A stretch of DNA of 64,000 nt from Silurus meridionalis (lineage: Eukaryota > Chordata > Actinopteri > Siluriformes > Siluridae), in NCBI RefSeq assembly GCF_014805685.1, contig NC_060911.1, positions 11,021,212 to 11,085,211 on the forward strand, written 5' to 3'. This document shows positions 13,226 through 24,998 of this stretch, one piece after another (the stretch's first letter is position 1; each line of letters begins with the position of its first letter). The notes under the pieces were generated by a model, which was not told where the DNA came from, did no database searches, and worked only from the letters and a program-made list of their open reading frames with translations. The translations under genes and the position numbers were made by a program.

Positions 13226-13639
13226 CATAGACACACAAGCCCCTGTTTCATCAACTTGATTCAAATCAATATTTTTTTATAGGTGCTAATATGATTAGAA
13301 CATTCACAAACCTGGCAACATTTCAAACACTTGTTTCAAGCTGTTAAAACTTTTCTTTCGTTAAGAGATTAGTCTATTAGTCTCCTCTCAGGAGGCAGTA
13401 TAGAAAGATATCCATGTAGGCAGACCTTATGCTAAATAACAATTTAGCATAAAAACTTAAAAAACTCAAATGAATAAGCTTGAAATGTGGATAGTTGCAT
13501 ATTTTGTTTGTTTAGTTTGTTTTGTATTTACGTTATTCACAACATGCAGCTAAAACCAGCTGCTTCTTATTGTGTTGATCCCCCTTGGTCTGCCAAAATA
13601 GCTCTGACCTGTCAAGGCATGGACTCGTCAAGACCTCTG

Positions 13640-13810
13640 AAGGTGTTTGTGGTATCTAAATGGACATTTGGTACCACCCAGATGAAGATGGGTTCTATTT
13701 TGAGTCTGGTTTCTTTCAAGGTTTCTTTCTTATGCCATCTCAGGGAGTTTTTCCTTGCCCCAGTCACGACCGGTTTACTCATTAGGGATAAACTTACAAT
13801 GACAGGATGT
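13640..13810 (-). repeat. Family S element, inverted fragment
   Basis: Reverse-orientation text 'atggacatttggtaccaccc', 'gatgaagatgggttctattt', 'agtctggtttctttcaagg' and 'cagggagtttttccttgcc' matches the tail half of family S. Confidence 0.6.
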
Positions 13811-13829
13811 ATAAATACAGATATATAAA

Positions 13830-15545
13830 TGCCAGGACTCAAGGTTTCCCAGCAGAACATCGCCAAGAGCATCATACCACCTCCATCATACCAACTCCAT
13901 CTGTTCTCATAATGCACCTTGTTGCCCAAGATACTGTCAATTGTTCACTAGATGTCCTTACTTGGGCCATTTTCTGGTACTAACCACTGAATATACTGTA
14001 GGAAACACCCCAGAAGACCTGCTGTTGTGGATATGCTCTTGCCATCACAGTTTGGACATTGTTCAAGCGCTCAGTTATTTGCTATTTCCCATTTTTCTTG
14101 CTTCCAAGTTTGAAAAACTCATTGATGTTAACTACTATATCCCTCCCTTAACAGATGCCAGTTGTTTGAATCTTATATGTGAACATTGGGTAAATGCTGC
14201 AGAATGTTAGTGTCTGTGGTAGCCATGTTGGAGTTTGTTGAAGATCTGACTCACAGCTTTTAAAATATCACACTTAAGCATTTGGACTGATGTCAGAGGT
14301 TATTTTTTGTACTGGTTCATATAAAAACAAATGCAAATCCTTTATTTACCTTAACTAGTGCAGTTGCAGTGCAGGTTAATGCAGTAAAGTATGGCAGTTT
14401 TTGTTTGTTTCACACCAAAAGCTTTTACCTCGGTTGCACATTGGTTGTTTATTGCTTTGTCTTTCTATCTGCTACTAACAGATAATAACGATACAAGCTT
14501 CTCTGCGATACTCCTGGAATTTTTTTATGTGTGTGTATTGTTCAAGGTGAAAATATTTACTCTCAATAGCCACAGGTGAGTCCAGGATACAGATTTATAC
14601 TGTGGCTTTCCTGTTTATTACATTTATTTGCTTCAATCAGTTTGAACGATTACACAGTTACTGTACGTTTAACCAGGGTCAAAACGTCTGTCCGCTGTTC
14701 ACCTCAGTTTATGGTGAAGCTCATCAGTTATCCATTTACACAATGATTAAGAATATTCCAATTTTAATAAATAACATAAATCTCACTTTTAAAAAGTATC
14801 AGAGATTATAACCCTTAAAGATTTTCAGATTTTCACATCAGGGCTCCCAAATGTTTAAACACAACCCTCTTCAGGATAACTAAGAACCTTCAACTTGCTA
14901 AAGAACTCATTACACTAACAAAGTCTAATGAATTAATATCACAGCAAAATGAAGCGTACACTGGATATATTTCATCAAGCTATGACTGGATAATATTACT
15001 GAGTGGAGTATAAATTGAGAAGATTAGCTGCTAGCTGTGAACAGAAATACATGCACAGAATTAGTGGCTACTTTAAACTGTGGTTTATTAGCATTTCAGA
15101 ATTTAAATATTCCATTTAAACTATTCAAAAATGTGTTCATTAATCCCAGACTGCAGAGTCAAAGGTTTACAAGGTTATTTTTGCCAATGAGTAGCAAGGT
15201 ATAGAGCAAATACACAAAAGAGGATTGACTAGCATTAACATCCATGCTGATGGAATGGGGATATTAAGGACACTAATGATTTTCCTTCAGTCTATAATTT
15301 GGCTAATAGGGTTGTAGTGTCAAGGTGACCTCGTCAGTCCATAACGCTGTTAACTAAAGCAAAGAAAAAAAATGTGTGAACTAGCTTTTCTTCTCTGGGA
15401 AGACAGAGAGACATGCAAGACATTTTTGCTTAATATATAATGGAATGCATCATACAAGTGGACAATGTTAAGCATGAGACATCAAAATAATTTTTAGATT
15501 GATACAAAAATGTCATTTAAAAAACATATTTTAACAAAATGCTGT
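13830..15545. other. Non-coding stretch, nothing recognised
   Basis: Ordinary complexity with scattered short frames of 60-90 codons that carry no motif and no codon bias I can see. I find no gene, RNA or mobile element to support. Confidence 0.4.
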
Positions 15546-15549
15546 TGTT

Positions 15550-15586
<37 letters not shown>
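15550..15586. repeat. (TAA)n microsatellite
   Basis: About twelve TAA units followed by T-rich low-complexity sequence. Confidence 0.9.
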
Positions 15587-15587
<1 letters not shown>

Positions 15588-15814
15588 AAATTCTATTTTT
15601 TTTATTTCATCTCTATTTTTATTGTACATTCTATTTTATTTCATTTTTTGCAGACATTAGATTTATGTTGTACTGTCAATAATATGCTCTTCAATTCTAT
15701 TTTTGTTCTCTTTTTGAAATTTTTTTTTTAGTCATTTTTGTTTTTCAATTTGACTTAGATTTTTATTTTATTGTGATATAGAGGGTCGAGCAAATGTTTT
15801 TTTTTTACACAATA

Positions 15815-16318
15815 TGAACAAAAATATTAAGAAAACTGTCTTTTCCAGCCATATTACAGCTATATTTCCATAAAGTTGAAGGCACATAATTGTATAGGAT
15901 GCCTTTGGATGCAGTAGCATAAAATTTTCCTTTTACTTGAACTAGGAGACCCAAACCTGTTTTACACAAAGTTCACAAAGACTCCATGAAGATACACTTT
16001 ACATGGAAAGATCCTGCTTTAGAGCTCTGACCCTTAACACTACTGAACACCTTTGGGATGAATGTGAACACTAACTGCACCCCAGGCCTCTTCACCTCAC
16101 CCACATCAGTACCCGACTTTACTAACACTCTTGTAGCATAATAGAATAAATCTCACACAAATTTCCAAAGGCACACTCCAAAATCTAGTGGAACATCTAA
16201 CCAGAACAGTAGAGGTTATTATAACAGCAAATGTTAACTAATTGTGCAATCGGTTTAAAAAAAAAAAAGCTCATACCAAGCTTACAGTAGGTGTCCACAA
16301 ATTCTTTTGTATATGTAT
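15815..16318 (+). mobile_element. Degraded Tc1-type relic (family T), near full length
   Basis: Runs from 'atatgaacaaaaatattaag' through 'aactaggagacccaaacctg', 'ctactgaacacctttgggat', 'caggcctcttcacctcaccc' and 'ccaaaatctagtggaacatc' to 'gtaggtgtccacaaattc'. The 'aacacctttgggatga' part is the remnant of the NPIEHLWDE transposase motif. The frame is broken throughout. Confidence 0.7.
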
Positions 16319-16631
16319 ATATATTGTATACTTTATTGTCCCTAATTTAAACATTGTGGTGATTTTTTTTTTTGCTAGCTGGTCAACTCAAGCGTGATGG
16401 CCACCCTGAAGAAAATAAAGCAGGGGGGGGGATTAAGGCCTTACTATAAGCATATTGCAAAATAGATTTGTGCTAAACATTTCGAATAATGGTCCAGTGG
16501 GATGAACATATGTTCACAGGTCACAGTCAGAGACACACTTTGTATCTTTAAAGGCATGCGCATATGTTAATTAGACACAAATGCACACCCGCTTTTTTTT
16601 TTTTTGGTTTTGTTTTGACTCTGGTTAAGCG

Positions 16632-16674
<43 letters not shown>
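16632..16674. repeat. (CA)n microsatellite
   Basis: CA dinucleotide run of about 43 bp. The 111-aa plus-strand frame over it is an artefact. Confidence 0.95.
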
Positions 16675-16676
<2 letters not shown>

Positions 16677-17211
16677 CATGCAGATTCAGCAGCGACGTGC
16701 ATATGTCTCCGTTTGTAATGTGGAACATCTGGTCCAAACCTTGCTGTTCGATTTAGTTAAGCAAGCATCAATCAAGCTGTCAGGGTGTCGAGTGCGCCCG
16801 TGTGAGACAGAGACGCAAACAGAGAGGCCAAGTGTGCTGTCAGTGTGCGCGAGAAAAACGTCTTTAAAATCCCAGTTTTCTGGGTTTATGTATGTTTAAT
16901 GAGGCAGCGCTAAAAGGACGTGATTTTTATCAGGTACGTTTAAAGATGCTCAGGGCATATATAATGATTTAAGTGTGTGTAGTGTGTATGTGTGTGTGTA
17001 AAGCCTGTGGAAGGCTGTTTGGTTTATCACAGCAGTAATGGTAGAAATATAATACATGTACATGTGTGTGTCCGTGTGTGCATCTGTGCATTCATCTATT
17101 TGTGTGTAGTGTGTATGTGTGTACAGTATATTAGTGTTTGTACTGTGTGTACCATACAGACTTAATGGCAGTCTGCATTATATTGTCACATTATTTTCCT
17201 TTCTTTTTCAT

Positions 17212-17212
<1 letters not shown>

Positions 17213-17256
<44 letters not shown>
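17213..17256. repeat. (CA)n microsatellite
   Basis: CA dinucleotide run of about 44 bp. Confidence 0.95.
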
Positions 17257-17260
<4 letters not shown>

Positions 17261-17329
17261 AATATGCACACTGATGATCAATAGTGTGTGTCATATTGCA
17301 TTAATTATTATAATTGTATTCTTCTGATG

Positions 17330-17470
17330 ACTCACACGACACTGCCTCGCTCTAAATGACACTAAATCGATCGCTCATGCTTTCTTTACGCGGCACGAAA
17401 TGGATTTACGGGTGCGTTGCGGTCTCCAGACCTTTCAGGCGTTTGTCAGAAATGCCTGACAAACTTGGAA
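17330..17470. other. Complex non-repetitive block with a short perfect hairpin
   Basis: A CpG-containing, non-repetitive block ends in gtttgtcag-aaatgc-ctgacaaac (17441-17464), a 9-bp perfect inverted repeat with a 6-nt loop. It is a possible conserved non-coding or protein-binding site. No function can be assigned. Confidence 0.25.
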
Positions 17471-17859
17471 TTTTGTAGCTGTTATATAATGTCTTATCAT
17501 GGAGGACTTTTCTACAATCAGGTTGATGTATAAATGTTTAGAATCAGGTGGCAGTTTTACAAACATGCATGCAGCACAAAATTAGCAAATATGCAAACGC
17601 TGTGGCTAACATTTTTAAATATTTATCTAAATCATATCCACATAGTTTGGGGCCTGAATCAATCATGGAGTTACGCTTAGATTTGTATATTTGATTTAGA
17701 TTAGATTTGTAAATAAATCACAAATCAACACGCTGTAACTATTCTGTTTATGCTAGCAGTTCAGATTGACCTGTTGTTCATAACTGATTAGTACAAATAG
17801 AAATAACAACTGGTAAATCTGATAACCAATCATTCATCGCATCTTGCTCTTAAAATTTT

Positions 17860-17861
<2 letters not shown>

Positions 17862-17913
<52 letters not shown>
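17862..17913. repeat. (GT)n microsatellite
   Basis: GT dinucleotide run of about 52 bp. Confidence 0.95.
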
Positions 17914-17914
<1 letters not shown>

Positions 17915-18283
17915 ACATCCATGTTGAATATTTACCAATACTTTTTGCAGCGGGATCACATAATTTACCTGCAAACAACAAATTCTCATTTCTGATTGGC
18001 TGCTCGATGGCATTTAACTCTGTATACTTTGCGACAGCTATAAACTCGGCAGAGAACTTCCCGCTGTATGCCTTCGCCTAATCCATTTATTCAATATAGA
18101 GGGACAAGTTCTCCCTTACAGTGTGAGAAATACAATGTGTGGTGTGTGAGCTTGTGAACTGGTTGAAACGTGTGTGTATTACAGTAAATGCGTGAGACTC
18201 GAGAGCCCTGAACATAGAATTAACAGAGTCACAAAACATGGTTCACTAACATCCATGCTAATGGAATAAGTGTATTAATGATA

Positions 18284-18389
<106 letters not shown>

Positions 18390-18431
18390 ATCTATCTATA
18401 CTTACAGAGATTTCTTCTTTATGTGTTGTAG

Positions 18432-18582
18432 GTATGATTGTCAGAGGAGAACTCCATGGCTCTGAGGTGTGTCAGACTGAGCCCTAGTAGACACATGGAA
18501 CAGAAGTCATTGGGGTCAAGGGGGGTCATGTGGGCAACACAACTACTCTTCCTTTTTGCCTTCTTCACACCTGCTACACTGG
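18432..18582 (+). CDS. adgrl3: adgrl3 (latrophilin-3) start-codon exon with signal peptide
   Basis: This exon encodes the secretory signal of latrophilin-3, an adhesion GPCR of the synaptic plasma membrane that binds teneurins and FLRT proteins. I start translation at ATG 18528, which gives MWATQ followed by a hydrophobic core (LLFLFAFF). The first 18 codons plus one base end at 18582 before donor GTAAGA. Joined to the exon at 26070, the split codon gives Val and the frame continues into the RBL domain. The MW-x-x-QLL start resembles mammalian ADGRL3. Two in-frame upstream ATGs (18456, 18495) could extend the protein by 24 or 11 residues, and a TGA at 18435 closes the frame. Only 18528 has a purine at -3. 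The left edge is inferred from acceptor 'tttatgtgttgtag' and could instead be the 'ttacag' ending at 18407. The 5' UTR is therefore only partly defined. Confidence 0.82.
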
Positions 18583-18600
18583 GTAAGATGTATATTGTAC

Positions 18601-18604
<4 letters not shown>

Positions 18605-18679
<75 letters not shown>
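18605..18679. repeat. (GT)n microsatellite 22 nt downstream of the exon 1 donor
   Basis: About 75 bp of GT dinucleotides beginning 22 nt into the first coding intron of adgrl3. It is transcribed in the sense direction as (GU)n. Confidence 0.95.
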
Positions 18680-18682
<3 letters not shown>

Positions 18683-19698
18683 TGAGTGTGGAAGCATGTG
18701 TCATGAAAGTTTGACTTTCTATACTTTCCATATAATGCAAGCGGTGAAAGAGCGATCCTGAAGGCAGCATTTGTGAAATCTTCCAATAGCGCAGCTCAGC
18801 CAATGCCGCTCACCACCTACCACAGACACTCAAAAACTCAATAGTGCCATTCATTTTATTAGAATTGATTAAACAGACTTATTTAAGTTTTCTCTTTAAG
18901 TCATTTATATGAAATGGCAAGTACGTTTTTAGGGCAATGTGAGCATTCCACTAATGATGGTATCCTAAGACACTTACATCTGTGACCACTATTATGAGAC
19001 AGATGTTTGCTTTATTGATTACATGGAGCAGCCTGAAAACAGAGCTCATGACATTTTAGGTGTTATTCATTGAGTAGTCTCATGCCCATGAACATGCCTC
19101 TGAGTGGACCAAGTTCTTTTGAGCACAGAAGATACAGTCACTGGGGTTGCAGAAAAAAAGCCAGGGAGCTTTAATGCCTTAGAATTGCTAAATATCTAGA
19201 TTATTTTTCCAGTTTTCAACTAAATGTGTTATAGGGATAAAATAATCGTATTATCTGTATATTATGCTAACTTTGAGATCCTGATTTCCTGCCCATTGTG
19301 TATTAATAGTTTATAAAGAATGCGATTGTTCATTAGCGACTTGAACATGGGGTATTCTTTCACTGCAATATGCTGCAGTTATGTAGGAATAATATGCACC
19401 TCACCCCCTAAAGAAAAAAAAGGAAAACATTTCTGATGAGCTAATCAACATGAGAATTCAGAATGACTGACAGCAGCAGGAGTTTTAAGCTCACCGATAT
19501 TAACTGACCTCCAGAAAGCTTCTCTCGACCTGCTGTTTCATATAAGCCATCTCTTGTCTCATCTCATCTTTCCTACTTAATAAATCTCCTTAATGGAAGC
19601 GCCATTCCCTCACTTTCTGTCATGGGAAATGGAAAATGTTTGGAAGCACCTTTTGGCAAATATGAAATCTATTGATGGATGGATGGATAAATGCTTGA

Positions 19699-19727
19699 AG
19701 GAAAGAAAGAAAGAAAGAAAGAAAGAG

Positions 19728-19790
<63 letters not shown>
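19699..19790. repeat. (GAAA)n polypurine tract
   Basis: About 22 tetranucleotide units, nearly pure purine on the + strand. Tracts like this can form triplex (H-DNA). The Lys-Glu-Arg frame over it is an artefact. Confidence 0.95.
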
Positions 19791-19885
19791 GGGTATCTTT
19801 AAAAGTAACTTTGTGAATGTCTGCAGATGAAAGAAAGTCCAGGGAATCAATGATGCCAGATACAGGTGTCTAGACACATTGAATG

Positions 19886-19895
19886 TTGTGTGTGC

Positions 19896-19947
<52 letters not shown>
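19886..19947. repeat. (GT)n microsatellite
   Basis: GT run of about 60 bp with two GC interruptions on the left and a GCGCGC end. Confidence 0.93.
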
Positions 19948-19953
<6 letters not shown>

Positions 19954-21074
19954 TCTCAAGGGGACCTTTTAGTTAACAGTTATAACGCTTTAAGCTCACA
20001 GGACACATGGGAATTGGAGCGAATTGAGGACGTGAGGTGAATATTTGTCTTCTTCACCCTTCACCTGTTTGTTCACCTTCGTTTTTCATTTTCTCTCCCT
20101 CGCTCCGTCTCTGTCTCCCGTCTTCTCACCTCCACTTGTCTCGGGGGATAACTTGGGTGCACGTGAAATGTACACAGCTCGGATTAACCCTCCAAATGCA
20201 TTGTGTACATTACACACACACAAATACCTCCATATACACAAATACACACACACACACACTGAGACATTCGCCTTATTACTCGTGAGGATCTTTTATTGAC
20301 AAATATTTGAATATTGATTAAAAAACTTACTGCAACTTTCCCACGACTGACAATTATCTGAGGAGAAAAAATATTTATTGTAAATTAAAAATTGCTTATA
20401 ATTAATATAACAAAAAAAATATGGTCAAAATATAAAAATAGTGAAAAAAGTTTATAATGGTTAAAAAAGTATTAATTTATTCATTCATAGTTAAAGACTA
20501 AACTAAGTATCAAAATTGTCCTACTTTTATTATAAAAATGATCAAAATCATTAAAATTCCAACCCTGTATTTAAAACTTTCTTACTGTATATGCTCAAGT
20601 TGTAGGTCTTTGCTAAATGAGTGCAGAGTTGAAAGCAGATGTGCTTTTTTTCCCCAGCAGACAAACCGAATTATTCATTAACGAAAAGAAAACTCCACCA
20701 TGAACCACCACATCTTATTCTTTATGAGTTAGTTACATTTTCAGTCATGTAAGGAAATTATGAAGGTTTTTAACATAACTAATCTTCTTTCTGGATCTGT
20801 CTAATTCATCTTTAGTTTCACATCCCTTCTCTGGATAAGGTTCTCTTCAGTTGGAGACTATTCAATGCAGATGAGCATGGCAACATGTGAACAGCTTAAT
20901 GATCCACGAGGTCACTGTGGAATGTTAATCTGAAGAACTATGATGATGGATTTGGATTTTAATTAATATGAACAGTTTGCTGCAATGGCATTGGACTACC
21001 TGAACAATTTAGCTTTTAAATGTCCATCAATGAATAGCTGATAAACTTACCAATGATGGAACTACAGTATAATG

Positions 21075-21197
21075 ACTAGATATTTGGTGTTACCCAAATG
21101 GGGATGGGTGAGGTTTTTTCCTCGTAACCTCTAAGGGTGCTTTTCCTTGTCACTGTTGCTACTGGCTCACTCATTAAGAAAAAATGTATTCTAAATA
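21075..21197 (-). repeat. Family S element, left part, split by a Tc1 insertion
   Basis: Reverse-orientation family S text: 'tggtgttacccaaatgggga', 'tgcttttccttgtcactg' and 'ctggctcactcattaag'. It stops at the TA where the Tc1 copy at 21198 begins. The expected continuation resumes at 22465 with 'gggacaattgcccattgtta' and 'cctatacaattaaaattgaa'. The two halves look like one element interrupted by the transposon. Confidence 0.6.
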
Positions 21198-22464
21198 CAG
21201 TACCTTACAAAAGTGAGTTCACCCCTCAGATTTCAGAAACAATTTTATTATATGTTCTCAAGGGACGATACTATAGAAATGAACATTGGATATATTTTAG
21301 GGTAGTCAATGTGCAGCTTGTATAGCAGTACAGATTTACAGTCCTCTGAAAATAATTTAACATACAGCCATTATTGTCTAAATAACTGGCAACAAATGTG
21401 AGTACAGCTAAGTTAACATGTCAAAACTGTCTAAAGTGTGAATATTTTGCAAGCACCATTGTTATCCAGCACAGAGCTGCACAGGTTGTTGCTGGGATCC
21501 TCTTTCACTCCTCCATAATGACATCACGGAGCTGCTGGATGTTAGTCACAGTACATAGTGCTCCTTCCACATGAGGATGCCCAGAGGTGCTCAATATGGT
21601 TCAGGTCTGGAGACATACTTGGCCACTCCATCACCTTTAACTTGCTCAGCAAGGCAGTTCTCATCTTGCCGGTGTGTTTGTGGTCATTATTATGTTGAAA
21701 AACTGCCTTTCGGCCCAGTTTCTAAAGGGAGGGCATCATGTTTTACTGTAGAATGTCACAGTACATGTTGAAATCCATGTTTCCTTCAGTGAACTGCAGC
21801 TCCCCAGTACCAACAGCACTTATGCAGCTCCAGACCATGATGCTACTACCACTATGCTTGACTGTAGGCAAGACACAGTTTTCTTGGTTCTTCTCGACAG
21901 CACGAGGACTCAACTTCTTTAATTGACCCTTGCGGGGTCTGCTTTGAGTGGAACCCGTTTTGGCAAACCTCTGTATGACCCTGGCCACTGTACTGTACTC
22001 AATTTCAGAGTGTTACCGATCTGCAAATAGCCTAGACCATCTTTGTGGAGAACAACAATTCAAATTCTTAAATCTTTACCATGAGGTGTCATGTTGAAAA
22101 TCCAGTGGTCAGTATGAGAGAATTGTACTTAAAGTACCAAATTTCAACTGCTAAAACAAGATACTTAAATTTGTATGGTCCTGTCAAGCAGACAAAAACA
22201 TGAACATAATAAATAGGCCATGTGGCTTTGCATGTTTACACCACGTTACATAGGGTGTACTCACTTTTTTTGCCTGCTATTTTGAGATCAATGGCTGAAT
22301 GTTGAGTTATTTCTCAGAGGACAGTAAATCTGTACTGCAATACAACCTGCACATTGACTTCTAAAATATAAACAACTTTCATTTCTATAGTATTGTTCGT
22401 TGAGAAGATATACTAAAATGGTAGCTGAAATGTGAGGGGTGTACCCACTTTTGTGAGATAATAT
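21198..22464 (-). mobile_element. Tc1-like transposon (subfamily 3), degenerate
   Basis: The left end 'cagtaccttacaaaagtgag' is matched by the inverted right end 'acccacttttgtgagata', about 1.27 kb apart at TA dinucleotides. A minus-strand frame at 21743-21988 holds Tc1 transposase text: a helix-turn-helix-like stretch ('MARVIQRFAKTGS'), then a jump to 'PTVKHSGSSIMVW'. Part of the coding region between DNA-binding and catalytic domains is therefore missing. A truncated relative is at 44756-45070. Confidence 0.75.
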
Positions 22465-22570
22465 ATATTAAAAAAAATGTATATTCCTAATGTTATTGTT
22501 TCTGTAAGCCTACTTTGGGACAATTGCCCATTGTTAAAATTCCTATACAATTAAAATTGAACTGAAAAAG
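22465..22570 (-). repeat. Family S element, right part, split by a Tc1 insertion
   Basis: Contains 'gggacaattgcccattgtta' and 'tacaattaaaattgaactga', the reverse complement of the family S head. It completes the fragment that ends at 21197. Confidence 0.55.
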
Positions 22571-23054
22571 TAATCACAGTCAAATTGCTAGGTTTATGCT
22601 AACAAGAGCCTTTTGTAAAATCGCTCACAGCGCTTTAGTCTTTTAGTCTGTCCAGCTGTTTTACCTTCTCTTCAGTATACCCTGTTCAATCAGATTACCC
22701 ACAACACCATCATATTAGTCGCCTTTCGGATCGAGTCGAGTGTATGCTGTAACTGTGCTGTAACCACTGTGTCGTGGAGCTGCACTATACTCCGGAGCAT
22801 TCTCTCTCCACCGTTTCTGTGTTGGGGTGCATTTTTTTGTCTTATTAATATGCTGCGAAAATGGGGAGCGGGTTTAGGAACCAACATTCCAAAAACCTGA
22901 CGGTTTGGAACCTGACAGATTGTAAACCATCAATCATACATATTTCAGTATAAACATCTCAGGTAGACAAGGCATTTAGTTTAATTTTTTTTATATGTAA
23001 AGAAGTCCGTTTAAGAGCAAGAAGCTGTAAAGAAACATTTCCAGAGCTCTGATG

Positions 23055-23056
<2 letters not shown>
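22571..23056. other. adgrl3 intron 1, unremarkable
   Basis: No repeat family or gene recognised. Confidence 0.4.

Positions 23057-23128
<72 letters not shown>
23057..23128. repeat. (CA)n microsatellite
   Basis: CA dinucleotide run of about 72 bp. Confidence 0.95.
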
Positions 23129-23130
<2 letters not shown>

Positions 23131-23269
23131 TTCTGCTGTTCTCTGCATATTGAAGCAGGCAAGCCTCATATATTATAATGGTTCCTCAAGATTGTGTGTA
23201 TGTGTGTGTATATTTGTGTGTCTGTGTGAGTGTGCATGTGTGTGTTTGTGCGTATAGGCGGGTGATTAT

Positions 23270-23470
23270 ATTTTCAGCCAAATCTCAGGGGAGATGAACA
23301 GGATCGCATCATCGGAATGTTTAATCCTGATTGGTTGACAGCTCGTCTCCCTAATGCTCCATTGGTTCTCGCTCCTGTCAGTCAGCACAGGTTTTTAATT
23401 AGCTTCTCTTCTCTGCGCAGATTTAATTAATGCAGGCAGTCGGGTGTCAAGCTCGTCTCTGACGTCCTAT
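23270..23470. other. Candidate intronic regulatory block
   Basis: A non-repetitive stretch with two CCAAT-type motifs (gattggttgacag and ccattggttctcg), TGACAG/CTGTCA cores and a TAATTAGC homeodomain-like core. Motif clustering suggests a possible enhancer in adgrl3 intron 1. Conservation has not been tested. Confidence 0.3.
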
Positions 23471-23736
23471 AGATTGATTTAAAAAAAATCTCTGCAAGCA
23501 GGCGTTTGTGGCACTTGTGTAAGAAATGCAAAAAAGAGGGAAAGAAAAAGAGAAAGAGAGAGAAAGAGAGAAATGAAGACACATACACAGAGAACAGAGT
23601 GTGTATCTTAGTCTCTGTTCCAATCATCTTCAAATAATTTGTCAAAAGCAGACACCGATTCTCAATTATTTACTATTAGGAGTGTTTTGGACAAATGTTT
23701 ACAACGTTGCTTGATTTTTTTCGTTTCTCTAGTAAT

Positions 23737-24490
23737 AATGGGTAGCATGGATGATACGATTCACAGATTCACCTTCGATTCGAGCATCGATTTAAAAGTG
23801 TGCATCGGATACAAGTTTCCATTTGCATTACGATGCATCGTTTTGAACAAATTTGCATCCGATTTATTTATGTTTAATTATAGTGGATGGGCAATACTTT
23901 AATTATTTAGAAAGTGACCAATAATTTGTGTAATATTTGATATGTAGATTGATTTCAAATGCTAAACTGTTTCTCAAACGCATTCTCTCATCACCACTGC
24001 TGCTACGTGAATATGATGCAGCACAACACAACGGAGACCGAGGCGTGTACTAAGACTCACATAGAATACAGGTTAACATGGCAGAGGTAGAGCTGCATCT
24101 TCCTGGAGACAGAAAAAGAAAAGAACATCTGATTTTATTCCAATATTTTTTTGTTTGCAATACAAAGGCCGGTTTGTGGAAGGGCCATGCGCCAGATGGC
24201 GCTTAAGTAAATTGATGATTTTCTGTCTGTTTGAACCAAAGAAATAAAAGCAAACTATCAGAACCACGTTGAATTGCTTACCATCATATTTTTTTCTATT
24301 GCATCGTATTGTTTTGAATCATATTGTGTTGAATCAAACTGAAATCAGATCACACTGCATTGTAATAAGAGTGAATGTCATTGCATCGGTAGCTGCTTCA
24401 TATGTATCTTTAATGTATCGTATCGTTGGCTATGCGTTGAGATGTGAATCGCATCAGCCTGTTGTTGAGATGCACATCCCTAATGGATAT
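23737..24490 (+). mobile_element. Non-autonomous hAT-like relic (family B)
   Basis: A longer copy of the relic at 6415-6860. Landmarks are 'gtgcatcggatacaag', 'aggttaacatggcagaggt', 'agctgcatcttcctgg', 'taatgtatcgtatcg' and end 'gagatgcacatccctaatgg'. No intact transposase is visible. Confidence 0.5.
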
Positions 24491-24645
24491 GTTACACACT
24501 AGCATGTTTGGAAAGCTGCCTAACAATGTGTCTTAACATCAAGTCAATTGGATGTCAAGATATTTTACTGTATATACAAGAATATAGATCTGGGTATTGT
24601 TACTATCGAAACCCGTCCATCCTATGGGATTTTAAGTGTAATGTT

Positions 24646-24998
24646 GTGGAAGCGGTTCGCGAATGGAGGGAGAGTCGGACGAAACGAGCGGTAAGATTTA
24701 GCTGAAGAGACTAATCAGTGCGCTCTGTTTCAGACCGGCGACGACAATTAAAAGGAGAGAGATAACAACCTCGGGGGGGCGAGACACCAAGCATGGTGAT
24801 CCTTATTCCCTTTCAGTTTTGCCGTACACACTCCAGGACTCACTCACACACTCACGGTTCATGACGCCTTTCCTCTCTGACGTCCTTTTTATGGCCGTCG
24901 CCGGACTGAAACACAATGCACTGTTTAGTCTCATCAGCTAAGGAAGTCTTAACGCTCATTTCATCCGGCTCCACCTTCCCCTCGTGAACCGCTCCCAC
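24646..24998. repeat. Long imperfect inverted repeat, arms about 120 bp
   Basis: The left arm is about 24646-24764 and the right arm about 24871-24998, with a spacer of about 106 bp. The right arm read in reverse complement aligns with the left arm over its whole length at roughly 80% by eye. The best block is 'ttagctgaagagactaatca' against 'ttagctgatgagactaaaca', followed by gtttcag and ccggcgacg in both arms. The arms are GC-richer than the surroundings and unlike any repeat family seen elsewhere in the window. It could be a foldback element, an inverted duplication of a regulatory element, or a structured intronic RNA. Confidence 0.75.

Larger units (their letters stand above)
18690..21070. 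other. adgrl3 intron 1, left part
   Basis: Intronic sequence without recognised genes. Apart from the microsatellites listed separately and a short (CA)n near 20210-20260, it is ordinary non-repetitive to AT-rich DNA. Confidence 0.5.

Noticed and set aside
24720..24745. 'tgtttcag' in both arms of the inverted repeat as splice acceptors of a hidden exon
   Set aside because: The following sequence has no frame matching latrophilin and is present in both orientations, which an exon would not require.
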